DNA of 64,000 nucleotides from Leguminivora glycinivorella (taxonomy: Eukaryota; Arthropoda; Insecta; Lepidoptera; Tortricidae): positions 6,401,549-6,465,548 of the forward strand of contig NC_062990.1 in NCBI RefSeq assembly GCF_023078275.1. The letters run 5' to 3'. Under the pieces are notes generated by a model. The model was not told the DNA's origin. It ran no database searches and saw only the letters and a list, made by a program, of their open reading frames with translations. This document shows positions 23,515 to 36,800 of this stretch, in pieces (the first letter of the stretch is position 1; every line of letters starts with the position of its first letter). The position numbers were made by a program, and so were the translations under genes.

Positions 23515-24295
23515 AATAAATTAATAGTTTAAAAAACACTATAAAACACGCTTTTATAAATGCACGTAAAAGCCAAAAATAAATTATGGATCGTTCAAGT
23601 GGTCTCTATTTGTGAGCTGAAGTTTAAAAACTATGTGCTTTTAATTATAATATTTGATTGTAAAAGCGTGGGGCGCTGGAACAGGAAAGACTTTCTTGTA
23701 AACAAATACTAATTCGAACTTCCTGGCGAATGAAGTTGCATAAGAACATAACGTGTACATATGCCGCCTAAGGGTTACCAAAGAGAACCAAAGATATCTC
23801 GTCCACGAACAAGAACTCTGCATCCTGTCACTGTAGACACTTTCCCCTTTTGTACTTTGATTACCGGAAAAAAGCGGCGTTCTAAGTGTCGGTGACTGTC
23901 GACTCTCCTCGCTACTAGCGCATATTTTGTCTGAGTTCGACAAACTGGTACCTACTTTGAACACTGACTTTTAATTGATTTGACTGTTTAATGTAGAACC
24001 TACTAGTCATGCTGCAACTCCAGTTAGCGCGTCAATCTGTGTTAACCTCCTTCCAGTAACATAGCATAATTTGATTTATCAGCAAGTTATACTTATATAT
24101 TCTGTGGTTATACAAAAAGTCTTTCCTGTTCCAGCGCCCCACGCTTTTACAATCAAATATTATAATTAAAAGCACATAGTTTTTAAACTTCAGCTCACAA
24201 ATAGAGACAACTTGAACGATCCATAATTTATTTTTGGCTTTTACGTGCATTTATAAAAGCGTGTTTTATAGTGTTTTTTAAACTATTAATTTATT
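23515..24295. repeat. Foldback module of unit B
   Basis: Same ~780-bp foldback as 5155-5934, inverted. Both ends carry AATAAATTAATAG or its inverse. Confidence 0.85.
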
Positions 24296-24482
24296 GAACT
24301 AAGACATTGCTTTTGTACAAAGGAGAACCTCAAAAAATGGTCTGACTAAACGAAAACATATGTATCGGGGCTAGTACTCAAGGCTCTCAAAAAGTGTAGC
24401 TATTTTGAGTTATTCAAATAAAACAACATGAATAGTCTGAATTTAATTATGTATATATCACAAAATCCACTGCATAAGCACA

Positions 24483-24674
24483 TCAGCTCCGAACATTTAA
24501 TTTAAAAAGTCTTTTTTTACGGTTGCACCTTACGCGGCACTGTTTTTTATTACACCTGCATCCGACAATTTCGAGGCATGTTTCTGCAGCAACAGGCAAC
24601 GTTGCGGGCAAGTAGGCTCCCAAATCCCAATTGTTACAGACTTTCGTCCAGCCACAAGTAGCAAATAATGGCAA
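24483..24674 (-). pseudogene. Cys-rich relic, possibly a CXC-like domain
   Basis: A 63-residue open frame with closely spaced cysteines (GCRCNKKQCRVRCNRKK, then KRLF). It resembles decayed Cys-rich tails found on many arthropod transposon-associated proteins and Tesmin/CXC-like zinc domains. The usual downstream cysteines are missing, no upstream coding sequence is visible, and it lies in the loop of the inverted-repeat element. Probably a transposon relic. It could be a chance frame. Confidence 0.3.
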
Positions 24675-24714
24675 ATTTTGAATTGGGTTTAGTTGACCCC
24701 ATAAATGGACACCT

Positions 24715-24880
24715 TGATATAATAATAATAATAATAATAATATTCTTTATTGTGCACCATACAGAAAAAAAAAATACACAAGATGGATCACGCTTAATAA
24801 CTAGGTAACAACAGGCGGTCTTATCGCTAAGAAGCGATCTCTACCAGACAACCTTTAGGTAGCAGGAAACAATGAATATA
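24715..24880 (-). mobile_element. 3' end of a non-LTR retrotransposon
   Basis: On the minus strand, AAGGTTGTCTGGTAGAGATC and AGCGATAAGACCGCC are followed by GCACAATAAAGAATATTATT and an (ATT)n tail at 24719-24745. This block is a familiar lepidopteran LINE 3' untranslated end. No coding part remains. Confidence 0.6.
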
Positions 24881-25407
24881 GATCATTAAACGGGTAGTGC
24901 CGATATATATAAATTACAATGAATAAAGTATTATATATAATATAGTACATAAATACATACATAAAGATATATAATAATAAATACCTGTATAATATATAAA
25001 TACTATATACCTACTTAAATACGTACATATACATAAATATATTACATTTAATAAGTAAATAAAGGCAGATTAAGGCAGCGACAAGTAATGAGATTTTAAA
25101 AGAGATTACCTATAACCCTTACAAAAATGGTGCAAGGCAGCTTTTGTCGGTGAAATGCTGTTATTTGGCGGTCTTTTTTGGTTAATAACTATTTTCGGCA
25201 CTCGTTAACCAAAGTACAGGACGCAGATCTGGAATAATAAATATGTCAAGTAAGAATTATCCATAAATTATGCAAATCATATAGATAACTACTATTTCAC
25301 AAGATGTATTAGGATCAGATGTATATATCTGACCTATCATATCAATCGATCATTTCATGTAATATAAATAGTTAAATTTAGACTATATAGGAGTACTTAT
25401 GTTGTTT
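24881..25407. other. AT-rich loop DNA, nothing recognised
   Basis: Simple AT-rich sequence with ATA/TAC short repeats between the LINE tail and the right inverted arm. Confidence 0.4.
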
Positions 25408-26324
25408 AATTTGAATTACTCTAAATAACTACACTTTTTGAGAGCTTTGAGTACCTTTACCTCACCTCATCGAATCATACAAGCTGACCCGTACCGTACA
25501 TCAAGATCGCCCTGCCACGTCACTTTCATTATTTTTTATCTCGCGTTTCGTAATATATTTATGTAACAAACTTTATATTTTTATAAACTAAATAAATGTG
25601 GCTTTTTATTCATATTTATTGCTTTTAGATATACATTGTATAGAAAGAAAAAAATAGGATAATGTTATAAAAAAGTTATCACATTTTTTTTTAATTTTTG
25701 TATTTTTTTTATTTTAAGTACATTAATCACTAAAATAGCCATAAAATACAATGATTACGGCTTTCGTGTGTTAAAAATAGTGATTATACCTGAAATCATT
25801 GACAAAACTTATTGAAATGAGCATTCAAATCACCCTATCGGGCGATGTAAATTATTTTTTATCACTCGTCCTATAAAATATTTCTATAACAAATTATACA
25901 TTTTCTAAAACTAGATAAATGGAGCTATTAAATAATATTTTTTATTTAGAAAAAACCATTACAGTTTTCATAAAATGTGCAATAATATGTATAAAAAAAA
26001 ATCTCGTTTTCAGATTTTCCCATTTTATTTTGTATTTTTGTTCTAAAATACATTATTTTGTTCCAAAAATGAATTCCTCGTCCTTCATTTATCCGAAAAT
26101 GATATATCGCATGCCCTATTTTGCATAGTTTTAGAGAAATATGGTTTCAAAGGAAGCGCGGAGGCGCCAGCCTTCCCCCCCTCCTCCCTCCTAAATTAAG
26201 GGGGCTCTCGATGCCTCCCGATCTTTATCTACTCAGGGCCACCCAACGAACAACTGTGCCAAGTCTCAGTGCTTAATCATAAAATGCAGGGTTCCCATAC
26301 AAGACATAGCAATAGCGTCCCCAG
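25408..26324 (-). repeat. Right inverted arm
   Basis: Reverse match of 15587-16449 plus 24371-24420. Has a 15-base block near 26295 (CATACAAGAC) missing from the left arm. Confidence 0.8.
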
Positions 26325-26613
26325 TATACCTAAGTTACCTAATATTATGAAGGTCAAAACATAATACAGTTATAGATGCTTTTATTAATTTTAAATATCT
26401 ACAAGTAGACTTCTGAAACTTTATTTTACTGCATTTCTAAAAAAAAAATACTTTTTTTTTTATAGCAGGTATACCGTGAAATTATTTAAACTCTGTTCTT
26501 TATGACCATTAAGTAAAAACTAAAATTTAAGTAAAAAAAACAATATAAAAACGTACTAAACTATTAAAAGTACAAAAAAAAATCAAAAGCTAATCTGAAA
26601 CTAATTAAAAAGC
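26325..26613. other. AT-rich intergenic DNA
   Basis: Nothing recognised, apart from A-rich runs upstream of the tRNA terminator. Confidence 0.4.
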
Positions 26614-26618
26614 AAAAA
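26614..26618 (-). terminator. RNA polymerase III terminator
   Basis: TTTTT on the minus strand, 7 bases after the last base of the tRNA-Pro gene. Confidence 0.6.
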
Positions 26619-26625
26619 GTAATTT

Positions 26626-26697
26626 GGGCTCGTCCGGGATTTGAACCCGGGACCTCTCGCACCCTAAGCGAAAATCATACCCCTAGACCAACGAGCC
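26626..26697 (-). tRNA. tRNA-Pro (anticodon AGG)
   Basis: A complete 72-base cloverleaf. The acceptor GGCTCGT pairs with ACGAGCC, discriminator C. Box A reads TGGTCTAGGGG and box B GGTTCAAATCC. The anticodon loop TTAGGGT gives AGG (26663-26665). The top pair of the anticodon stem is a T-G wobble. No intron and no encoded CCA. Probably functional, but the gene stands alone beside transposon debris, so a copied tRNA cannot be excluded. Confidence 0.88.
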
Positions 26698-27443
26698 GGG
26701 TGATAGAGCTGGCGAAATTATTGGTTACGTCGTGTGAGTCAGTGTGTGGTGCTGACGTCATCATAACTAGATAACATTCTTTGATAATTGATAATAATAT
26801 CGCTGTATATTTTTTTTGCATTGTTCTACATTTCGGTTTGTGCTCATAACGTGTAAATTTTTCGTTTGATTATTTGATTAGTTTGGTGTTGTGTTCGTAA
26901 TTATTAATTTTAATGCATAAAACCAAATAAAACTTAAGAAAACGAATTTTCTAGACCTCATGAGTCAAGTTATGTACTGTTTATATTTTGTGTACTTTTT
27001 ATAGCCAATAATAAGAAGTAATACTAAACGTTACATACGACGGCATTACGTACAAGTACCTACAAGCTTCTTTTATAACATGTCTTAATTATAAGTAATT
27101 CTTAAAAAGCTTTTAATATTAACAGCAATGATTATTATGCAACTATTGTGTATTGTATGTTATGAAATTCTCCCATGCTTTATTAACAAAACATAATCAT
27201 TCAGTATAATTTGAGCTCTATGCTCATATGAACTATGTGTGATCAGAGATCTTTATATATTGGTTGTTTGTCGGTAAATTGTATTTATTATTTTATTGTG
27301 AAGAATTGTAATGCTTTCAAGTAATTTTTGTCCCTTACAAAGATAACGTCTTTTTAGGTTTTATATATTTTGTTCGTGCTGATATGTAATATTTCGAGTA
27401 AGTAGGTACATGTATGCCTACATTACAAACGACCTATAAATAT
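26698..27443. other. AT-rich intergenic DNA
   Basis: No gene or recognised repeat. This is the 5' flank of the tRNA gene. Confidence 0.4.
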
Positions 27444-27576
27444 ACTCTGTCAAACAACTCTGTCAGTAAATAAGAACAAAGAAAACTATATGCATCCTTT
27501 TCTTTAGTGTTCTAGAGAAAAGGATAGCTATAGTTTTCTTTGTTTTTATTTACTGACAGACTTGTTTGACAGAGTT
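27444..27576. mobile_element. Small foldback MITE
   Basis: ACTCTGTCAAACAA at the left and its inverse at the right form ~60-bp arms (also containing TCAGTAAATAA and ACAAAGAAAACTAT) around a few unpaired bases, about 133 bp in all. Confidence 0.75.
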
Positions 27577-27909
27577 TATATAATTTACTAACTAAGTATC
27601 TATGTTGTGTCTCACACTAGGTACAAAATTATTATAATATACATATATATATATTAGAGATGGGCCGAATATGGACTTTGCCGAATACGAATATTCGGCC
27701 GAACATTCGGTTCAGCTCTTACCGAACCGAACATTCAGCCGAATATTCGGTTACGCCATATTATTAACACGCTTTTATTAGGTCGTCGTGTATGTAACTA
27801 TGTATGTAATGGAATCTGCGGAGGCTAATTTAACCATCTTCCAGGAGTCGTAGCGTAATGAAAATTGGCAGCTATATGTAGTTCCGATGACAATACAAAA
27901 ATATGGTAC

Positions 27910-28665
27910 TGTTGAGCTGATCTGATGATGGAGTCGGAAGATATGAACTGGAACTACATGATGGAACCTCGTATCATAGCCGTTTTTGGGTTTCTTAGAA
28001 AAGTCTTGTAATGAACTTTGACTACAATTAGGTTTCAAGGTCTGATGATGAAGCCGAAAGATATGAACTGGAACTACATGATGGAACATCGTATCATAGC
28101 TGTTTTTGGGTTTCTTAGAAAAGTCTTGTAATGAACTTTGACTACGATTAGGTTTCAAGGTCTGATGATGGAGCCGGAAGATATGAACTGGAACTACATC
28201 ATGGAACATCGTATCATAGCTGTTTTTGGGCTTCTTAGGAAAGTCTTGTAATGAACTTTGACTACAATTAGGTTTCAAGGTCTGATGATGGAGCCGGAAG
28301 ATATGAGCCGGAACTACATGATGGAACATCGTATCATAGCTGTTTTTGGGCTTCTTAGAAAAGTCTTGTAATGAACTTTGACTACTATTAGGTTTCAAGG
28401 TCTGATGATGGAGCCGGAAGATATGAACTGGAACTACATGATAGAACATCGTATCATAGCTGTTTTTGGGCTTCTTAGAAAAGTCTTGTAATGAACTTTG
28501 ACTACGATTAGAATTCAAGGTCTGATGATGGAGCCGGAAGATATGAACTGGAACTACATGATGGAACATCGTATCATAGCTGTTTTTGGGCTTCTTAGAA
28601 AAGTCTTGTAATGAACTATGACTACGATTAGGTTTCAAGGCCTGATGATGGTGCCGGAAGATAAG
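27910..28665 (-). repeat. Array of 120-bp monomers (unit C)
   Basis: About 6.3 copies, matching the arrays of the other units monomer for monomer (for example the same variant monomer with TTCCTAAGAAG, seen inverted at 28234). The open minus frame (27778-29010) runs on into the neighbouring ~99-bp array. Confidence 0.9.
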
Positions 28666-28679
28666 AACAGAAAAAAAAG

Positions 28680-31494
28680 GGGGGGGGGCTCGAGGGGGGA
28701 AGCATGAAAGAAAGATCAACGTAGTATTTAAAATAAGTTGGGTTAGCGTTTCCTTGTGACCTTTCAGAGCAAACAAAGGGGGGCTCGGGGGGCGAAGCCC
28801 CCCGCATAAAAGAAAGATCAACGTTGTATTTAAAATAAGTTTGGTTAAGGTTTTCTTGTGATCCTTAAGAGTAAAGAAAAGGGGGGCTAGGGGAGCGAAC
28901 CCCCCGCATGAAAGAAAGATCAACGTAGTATTTAAGATAAGTTGGGTTAGCGTTTTCTTGTGATATTTAAGAGCAAACAAAGGGGGGCTCGGGGGGCGAA
29001 GCCCCCGCATGAAAGAAAGATCAACGTTGTATTTAAAATAAGTTGGTTAAGGGTTTTCTTGTGATCCTTAAGAGCAAACAAAGGGGGGCTCGGGGGCGAC
29101 GCCCCCCGCATGAAAGAAAGATCAACGTAGTATTTAAGATAAGTTGGGTTAGCGTTTTCTTGTGACATTTAAGAGCCAACAAATGGGGGCTCGGGGGGCG
29201 AAGCCCCCCGCATGAAAGAAAGATCAACGTAGTATTTAAGGTAAGTTGGGTTAGCGTTCTCTTGTGACATTTAAGAGCAAACAAAGGGGGGCTCGGGGGG
29301 CGAAGCCCCCCGCATGAAAGAAAGATCAACGTTGTATCTAAAATAAGTTGGTTTAGGGTTTTCTTGTGATCCTTAAGAGTAAAGAAAAGGGGGGCTCGGG
29401 GGCGAAGCCCCCCGCATGAAAGAAAGATTAACGTAGTATTTAAGATAAGTTGGGTAAGCGTTTTCTTGTGACCTTTAAGAGTAAACAAAGGGGGGCTCGG
29501 GGGGCTTCGCCCCCCGCATAAAAGAAAGATTAACGTAGTATTTAAAATAAGTTGGGTTAGCGTTTTCTTGTGACCTTTCAGAGCAAACAAAGGGGGCTCG
29601 GGGGGCGAAGCCCCCCGCATAAAAGAAAGATCAACGTTGTATTTAAAATAAGTTGGGTTAAGATTTTCTTGAGATCCTTAAGAGTAAAGAAAAGGCCCCC
29701 GCATGAAAGAAAGATCAACGTAGTATTTAGAATAAGTTGGGTTAGCGTTTTCTTGTGACCTTTAAGAGCAAACAAAGGGGGGGCTCGGGGATCTGAAAGA
29801 AAGATCAACGTAGTATTTAAGATAAGTTGGGTTAGCGTTATCTTGTGACTTTTAAGAGCCAACAAAGGTGGGCTCGGGGGGCGAAGCCCCCCGCATGAAA
29901 GAAAGATCAACGTTGTATTTAGAATAAGTTGGGTTAGCGTTTTCTTGTGACATTTAAGAGCAAACAAAGGGGGCTCGGGGGCGAAGCCCCCGCATGAAAG
30001 AAAGATCAACGTTGTATTTAAAATAAGTTGGTTTAGGGTTTTCTTGTGATCCTTAAGAGCAAACAAAGGGGGGGCTCGGGGGCGAAGCCCCCGCATGAAA
30101 TAAAGATCAACGTAGTATTTAAGATAAGTTGGGTTAGCGTTTTCTTGTGACATTTAAGAGCAAACAAAGGGGGGCTCGGGGGGCGAAGCCCCCCGCATGA
30201 ATGAAAGATCAACGTTGTGTTTAAAATAAGTTGGTTTAGGGTTTTCTTGTGTTCCTTAAGAGTAAAGAAAAGGGGGGCTCGGGGGGCGAAGCCCCCCGCA
30301 TGAAAGAAAGATCAACGTTGTATTTTAAATAAGTTGGGTTAGGGTTTTCTTGTGACCTTTAAGAGCAAACAAAGGGGGGCTCGGGGGGCGAAACCCCCGC
30401 ATGAAAGAAAGATCAACGTAGTATTTAAGATAAGTTGGGTTAGTGTTTTCTTGTGACCTTTAAGAGCAAACAAAGGGGGGCTCGGGGGGCGAAGCCCCCG
30501 CATAAAAGAAAGATCAACGTTGTTTTTAAAATAAGTTGGTTTAGCGTTTTTTTGTGACCTTTAAGAGCAAACAAAGGGGGGCTCGGGGGCGAAGCCCCCG
30601 CATGAAAGAAAGATCAACGTTGTATTTTAAATAAGTTGGGTTAGCGTTTTCTTGTGACCTTTAAGAGCAAACAAAGGGGGCTCGGGGGCGAAGCCCCCGC
30701 ATGAAAGAAAGATCAACGTAGTATTTAAAATAAGTTGGGTTAGGGTTTTCTTGTGTTCCTTAAGAGTAACGAAAAGGGGGGCTCGGGGGGCTAAGCCCCC
30801 AGCATAAAAGAAAGATTAACGTAGTATTTAAAATAAGTTGGGTTAGCGTTTTCTTGTGACCTTTAAGAGCAAACAAAGGGGGGCTCGGGGGGCGAAGCCC
30901 CCCGCATGAAAGAAAGATCAACGTTGTATTTTAAATAAGTTGGTTTAGGGTTTTCTTGTGACCCTTAAGAGTAACGAAAAGGGGGGCTCGGGGGGCGAAG
31001 CCCCCCGCATAAAAGAAAGATCAACGTAGTATTTAAAATAAGTTGGGTTAGGGTTTTCTTGTGACCTTTAAGAGCAAACAAAGGGGGGCTCGGGGGGCGA
31101 AACCCCCGCATGAAAGAAAGATCAACGTAGTATTTAAGATAAGTTGGGTTAGTGTTTTCTTGTGACCTTTAAGAGCAAACAAAGGGGGGCTCGGGGGGCG
31201 AAGCCCCCGCATAAAAGAAAGATAAACGTTGTATTTAAAATAAGTTGGGTTAGGGTTTTCTTGTTACCCTTAAGAGTAACGAAAAGGGGGGCTCGGGGGG
31301 CGAAGCCCCCGCATAAAAGAAAGATTAACGTAGTATTTAAAATAAGTTGGGTTAGCGTTTTCTTGTAACCTTTCAGAGCAAACAAAGGGGGCTCGGGGGC
31401 AAAGCCCCCGCATAAAAGAAAGATCAACGTTGTATTTAAAATAAGTTGGGTAATGGTTTCCTGTGACCCTTAAGTGCAAATAAAGGGGGCTCAG
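28680..31494 (-). repeat. Array of ~99-bp GC-hairpin monomers (unit C)
   Basis: About 28 monomers. Includes hairpin-lacking and partial monomers (about 29695 and 29790, the latter bare CTCGGGGATCT) and one inverted-loop monomer near 29505. Confidence 0.9.
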
Positions 31495-31864
31495 CAAAAA
31501 AGAAATATTTAAATTTTGTTTGAATTAGTTGAAATGTGACAATATTTTCTAATCGAGTCAAACAAAATCCCACTAGCTGAGAGCTTCAAAACAATGTATG
31601 GCGAAAGTATGTCTCTCTAATGTCTTCAAAAAGTCCGCGATGGCACATGTCTATATTGTCTATCTTTTACGGATAACTTACTAGGTATAAACATTTTTAT
31701 GATAATACCGTAATAAGAAGGTAGCCGCTAGTTATTATTAAGTAGCAATTAGCAATAAGTACACGTTAAGCCACAAATGGCATGTAAAATCCGCCTACTT
31801 GAAATAATTTTATGTATAAATGTTAAAAGGTATTTATTTCATTATTAATGACTAAAAAGTATAA

Positions 31865-32643
31865 AATAAATTAATAGTTTAAAAACACTATAAAACACGC
31901 TTTTATAAATGCACGTAAAAGCCAAAAATAAATTATGGATCGTTCAAGTTGTCTCTATTTGTGAGCTGAAGTTTAAAAACTATGTGCTTTTAATTATAAT
32001 ATTTGATTGTAAAAGCGTGGGGCGCTGAAACAGGAAAGACTTTCTTGTAAACAAATACTAATTCGAACTTCCTGGCGAATGAAGTTGCATAAGAACATAA
32101 CGTTTACATATGCCGCCTAAGGGTTACCAAAGAGAACCAAAGATATCTCGTCCACGAACAAGAACTCTGCATCCTGTCACTGTAGACACTTTCCCCTTTT
32201 GTACTTTGATTACCGGAAAAAAGCGGCGTTCTAAGTGTCGGTGACTGTCGACTCTCCTCGCTACTAGCGCATATTTTGTCTGAGTTTGACAAACTGGTAC
32301 CTACTTTGAACACTGACTTTTAATTGATTTGACTGTTTAATGTAGAACCTACTAGTCATGCTGCAACTCCAGTTAGCGCGTCAATCTGTGTAACCTCCTT
32401 CCCGTAACATAGCATAATTTGATTTATCAGCAAGTTATACTTATATATTTTGTGGTTATACAAAAAGTCTTTCCTGTTCCAGCGCCCCACGCTTTTACAA
32501 TCAAATATTATAATTAAAAGCACATAGTTTTTAAACTTCAGCTCACAAATAGAGACAACTTGAACGATCCATAATTTATTTTTGGCTTTTACGTGCATTT
32601 ATAAAAGCGTGTTTTATAGTGTTTTTTAAACTATTAATTTATT
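31865..32643. repeat. Foldback module of unit C
   Basis: Same foldback as the other units. Its outer end abuts the 76-bp central spacer of the palindrome. Confidence 0.85.
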
Positions 32644-32719
32644 TTTTAAGGGGATTCATGAAAACTATTAAATGATTGATAATCGTTACTACGACTATGT
32701 TTTTATGATGTAGTGGATA

Positions 32720-33499
32720 AATAAATTAATAGTTTAAAAAACACTATAAAACACGCTTTTATAAATGCACGTAAAAGCCAAAAATAAATTATGGATCGTT
32801 CAAGTTGTCTCTATTTGTGAGCTGAAGTTTAAAAACTATGTGCTTTTAATTATAATATTTGATTGTAAAAGCGTGGGGCGCTGGAACAGGAAAGACTTTT
32901 TGTATAACCACAGAATATATAAGTATAACTTGCTGATAAATCAAATTATGCTATGTTACGGGAAGGAGGTTACACAGATTGACGCGCTAACTGGAGTTGC
33001 AGCATGACTAGTAGGTTCTACATTAAACAGTCAAATCAATTAAAAGTCAGTGTTCAAAGTAGGTACCAGTTTGTCAAACTCAGACAAAATATGCGCTAGT
33101 AGCGAGGAGAGTCGACAGTCACCGACACTTAGAACGCCGCTTTTTTCCGGTAATCAAAGTACAAAAGGGGAAAGTGTCTACAGTGACAGGATGCAGAGTT
33201 CTTGTTCGTGGACGAGATATCTTTGGTTCTCTTTGGTAACCCTTAGGCGGCATATGTAAACGTTATGTTCTTATGCAACTTCATTCGCCAGGAAGTTCGA
33301 ATTAGTATTTGTTTACAAGAAAGTCTTTCCTGTTTCAGCGCCCCACGCTTTTACAATCAAATATTATAATTAAAAGCACATAGTTTTTAAACTTCAGCTC
33401 ACAAATAGAGACAACTTGAACGATCCATAATTTATTTTTGGCTTTTACGTGCATTTATAAAAGCGTGTTTTATAGTGTTTTTTAAACTATTAATTTATT
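32720..33499. repeat. Foldback module of unit D
   Basis: 780 bp, with inverted arms and core as in 5155-5934. Confidence 0.85.
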
Positions 33500-33867
33500 T
33501 TATACTTTTTAGTCATTAATAATGAAATAAATACCTTTTAACATTTATACATAAAATTATTTCAAGTAGGCGGATTTTACATGCCATTTGTGGCTTAACG
33601 TGTACTTATTGCTAATTGCTACTTAATAATAACTAGCGGCTACCTTCTTATTACGGTATTATCATAAAAATGTTTATACCTAGTAAGTTATCCGTAAAAG
33701 ATAGACAATATAGACATGTGCCATCGCGGACTTTTTGAAGACATTAGAGAGACATACTTTCGCCATACATTGTTTTGAAGCTCTCAGCTAGTGGGATTTT
33801 GTTTGACTCGATTAGAAAATATTGTCACATTTCAACTAATTCAAACAAAATTTAAATATTTCTTTTT

Positions 33868-36800
33868 TGCTGAGCCCCCCTTTATTTGCACTTAAGGGTC
33901 ACAGGAAAACCATTACCCAACTTATTTTAAATACAACGTTGATCTTTCTTTTATGCGGGGGGCTTTGCCCCCCGAGCCCCCCTTTGTTTGCTCTGAAAGG
34001 TTACAAGAAAACGCTAACCCAACTTATTTTAAATACTACGTTAATCTTTCTTTTATGCGGGGGGCTTCGCCCCCCGAGCCCCCCTTTTCGTTACTCTTAA
34101 GGGTAACAAGAAAACCCTAACCCAACTTATTTTAAATACAACGTTTATCTTTCTTTTATGCGGGGGGCTTCGCCCCCCGAGCCCCCCTTTGTTTGCTCTT
34201 AAAGGTCACAAGAAAACACTAACCCAACTTATCTTAAATACTACGTTGATCTTTCTTTCATGCGGGGGTTTCGCCCCCCGAGCCCCCCTTTGTTTGCTCT
34301 TAAAGGTCACAAGAAAACCCTAACCCAACTTATTTTAAATACTACGTTGATCTTTCTTTTATGCGGGGGCTTCGCCCCCGAGCCCCCTTTTCGTTACTCT
34401 TAAGGGTCACAAGAAAACCCTAAACCAACTTATTTAAAATACAACGTTGATCTTTCTTTCATGCGGGGGCTTCGCCCCCCGAGCCCCCCTTTGTTTGCTC
34501 TTAAAGGTCACAAGAAAACGCTAACCCAACTTATTTTAAATACTACGTTAATCTTTCTTTTATGCTGGGGGCTTAGCCCCCCGAGCCCCCCTTTTCGTTA
34601 CTCTTAAGGAACACAAGAAAACCCTAACCCAACTTATTTTAAATACTACGTTGATCTTTCTTTCATGCGGGGGGCTTCGCCCCCCGAGCCCCCCTTTGTT
34701 TGCTCTTAAAGGTCACAAGAAAACGCTAACCCAACTTATTTAAAATACAACGTTGATCTTTCTTTCATGCGGGGGGCTTCGCCCCCGAGCCCCCTTTGTT
34801 TGCTCTTAAAGGTCACAAAAAACGCTAAACCAACTTATTTTAAAAACAACGTTGATCTTTCTTTTATGCGGGGGCTTCGCCCCCGAGCCCCCTTTGTTTG
34901 CTCTTAAAGGTCACAAGAAAACACTAACCCAACTTATCTTAAATACTACGTTGATCTTTCTTTCATGCGGGGGTTTCGCCCCCCGAGCCCCCCTTTGTTT
35001 GCTCTTAAAGGTCACAAGAAAACCCTAACCCAACTTATTTAAAATACAACGTTGATCTTTCTTTCATGCGGGGGCTTCGCCCCCCGAGCCCCCCTTTTCT
35101 TTACTCTTAAGGAACACAAGAAAACCCTAAACCAACTTATTTTAAACACAACGTTGATCTTTCATTCATGCGGGGGCTTCGCCCCCCGAGCCCCCCTTTG
35201 TTTGCTCTTAAATGTCACAAGAAAACGCTAACCCAACTTATCTTAAATACTACGTTGATCTTTATTTCATGCGGGGGGCTTCGCCCCCCGAGCCCCCCTT
35301 TGTTTGCTCTTAAGGATCACAAGAAAACCCTAAACCAACTTATTTTAAATACAACGTTGATCTTTCTTTCATGCGGGGGCTTCGCCCCCCGAGCCCCCCT
35401 TTGTTTGCTCTTAAATGTCACAAGAAAACGCTAACCCAACTTATTCTAAATACAACGTTGATCTTTCTTTCATGCGGGGGGCTTCGCCCCCCGAGCCCAC
35501 CTTTGTTGGCTCTTAAAAGTCACAAGATAACGCTAACCCAACTTATCTTAAATACTACGTTGATCTTTCTTTCAGATCCCCGAGCCCCCCCTTTGTTTGC
35601 TCTTAAAGGTCACAAGAAAACGCTAACCCAACTTATTCTAAATACTACGTTGATCTTTCTTTCATGCGGGGGCCTTTTCTTTACTCTTAAGGATCTCAAG
35701 AAAATCTTAACCCAACTTATTTTAAATACAACGTTGATCTTTCTTTTATGCGGGGGGCTTCGCCCCCCGAGCCCCTTTTGTTTGCTCTGAAAGGTCACAA
35801 GAAAACGCTAACCCAACTTATTTTAAATACTACGTTAATCTTTCTTTTATGCGGGGGGCGAAGCCCCCCGAGCCCCCCTTTGTTTACTCTTAAAGGTCAC
35901 AAGAAAACGCTTACCCAACTTATCTTAAATACTACGTTAATCTTTCTTTCATGCGGGGGGCTTCGCCCCCGAGCCCCCCTTTTCTTTACTCTTAAGGATC
36001 ACAAGAAAACCCTAAACCAACTTATTTTAGATACAACGTTGATCTTTCTTTCATGCGGGGGCTTCGCCCCCGAGCCCCCCTTTGTTTGCTCTTAAATGTC
36101 ACAAGAGAACGCTAACCCAACTTACCTTAAATACTACGTTGATCTTTCTTTCATGCGGGGGGCTTCGCCCCCCGAGCCCCCATTTGTTGGCTCTTAAATG
36201 TCACAAGAAAACGCTAACCCAACTTATCTTAAATACTACGTTGATCTTTCTTTCATGCGGGGGGCGTCGCCCCCCGAGCCCCCCTTTGTTTGCTCTTAAG
36301 GATCACAAGAAAACCCTAAACCAACTTATTTTAAATACAACGTTGATCTTTCTTTCATGCGGGGGGCTTCGCCCCCCGAGCCCCCCTTTGTTTGCTCTTA
36401 AATATCACAAGAAAACGCTAACCCAACTTATCTTAAATACTACGTTGATCTTTCTTTCATGCGGGGGCTTCGCCCCCGAGCCCCCTTTGTTTGCTCTTAA
36501 AGGTCACAAGAAAACGCTAACCCAACTTATTCTAAATACAACGTTGATCTTTCTTTCATGCGGGGGCTTCGCCCCCGAGCCCCCTTTGTTTGCTCTTAAA
36601 GGTCACAAGAAAACGCTAACCCAACTTATCTTAACTACTACGTTGATCTTTCTTTCATGCGGGGGCTTCGCCCCCCGAGCCCCCCTTTGTTTGCTCTTAA
36701 AGGTCACAAGAAAACGCTAACCCAACTTATTATAAATACTACGTTGATCTTTCTTTCATGCGGGGGGCTTCGCCCCCCGAGCCCCCCTTTGTTTGCTCTT

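Larger units (their letters stand above)
16854..24295 (-). mobile_element. Giant satellite-bearing foldback unit B
   Basis: Same architecture as unit A in the opposite orientation: TTAA end (16854-16857), ~140-bp tail, 120-bp array (17000-17755), ~99-bp array (17770-23145), linker, foldback (23515-24295). It is the longest of the four because its ~99-bp array is longest. Confidence 0.75.
15587..26324. mobile_element. TA-flanked element with ~0.9-kb inverted arms, interrupted by unit B
   Basis: The outer ends are CTGGGGACGCTATTG (15587) and its inverse (to 26324), each bordered by TA. The left arm 15587-16449 matches the right arm 25408-26324 in reverse, allowing indels. The right arm continues past the point where the left arm stops, and its missing counterpart reappears at about 24371-24420. 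So the stretch 16450-24370, holding unit B, was inserted into the left arm. The inner loop (24421-25407) has LINE and Cys-rich relics but no transposase. Confidence 0.65.
27764..32643 (-). mobile_element. Giant satellite-bearing foldback unit C
   Basis: Left arm of the palindrome: TTAA end (27764-27767), tail, 120-bp array, ~99-bp array, linker, foldback. It is the shortest of the four units. Confidence 0.75.
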
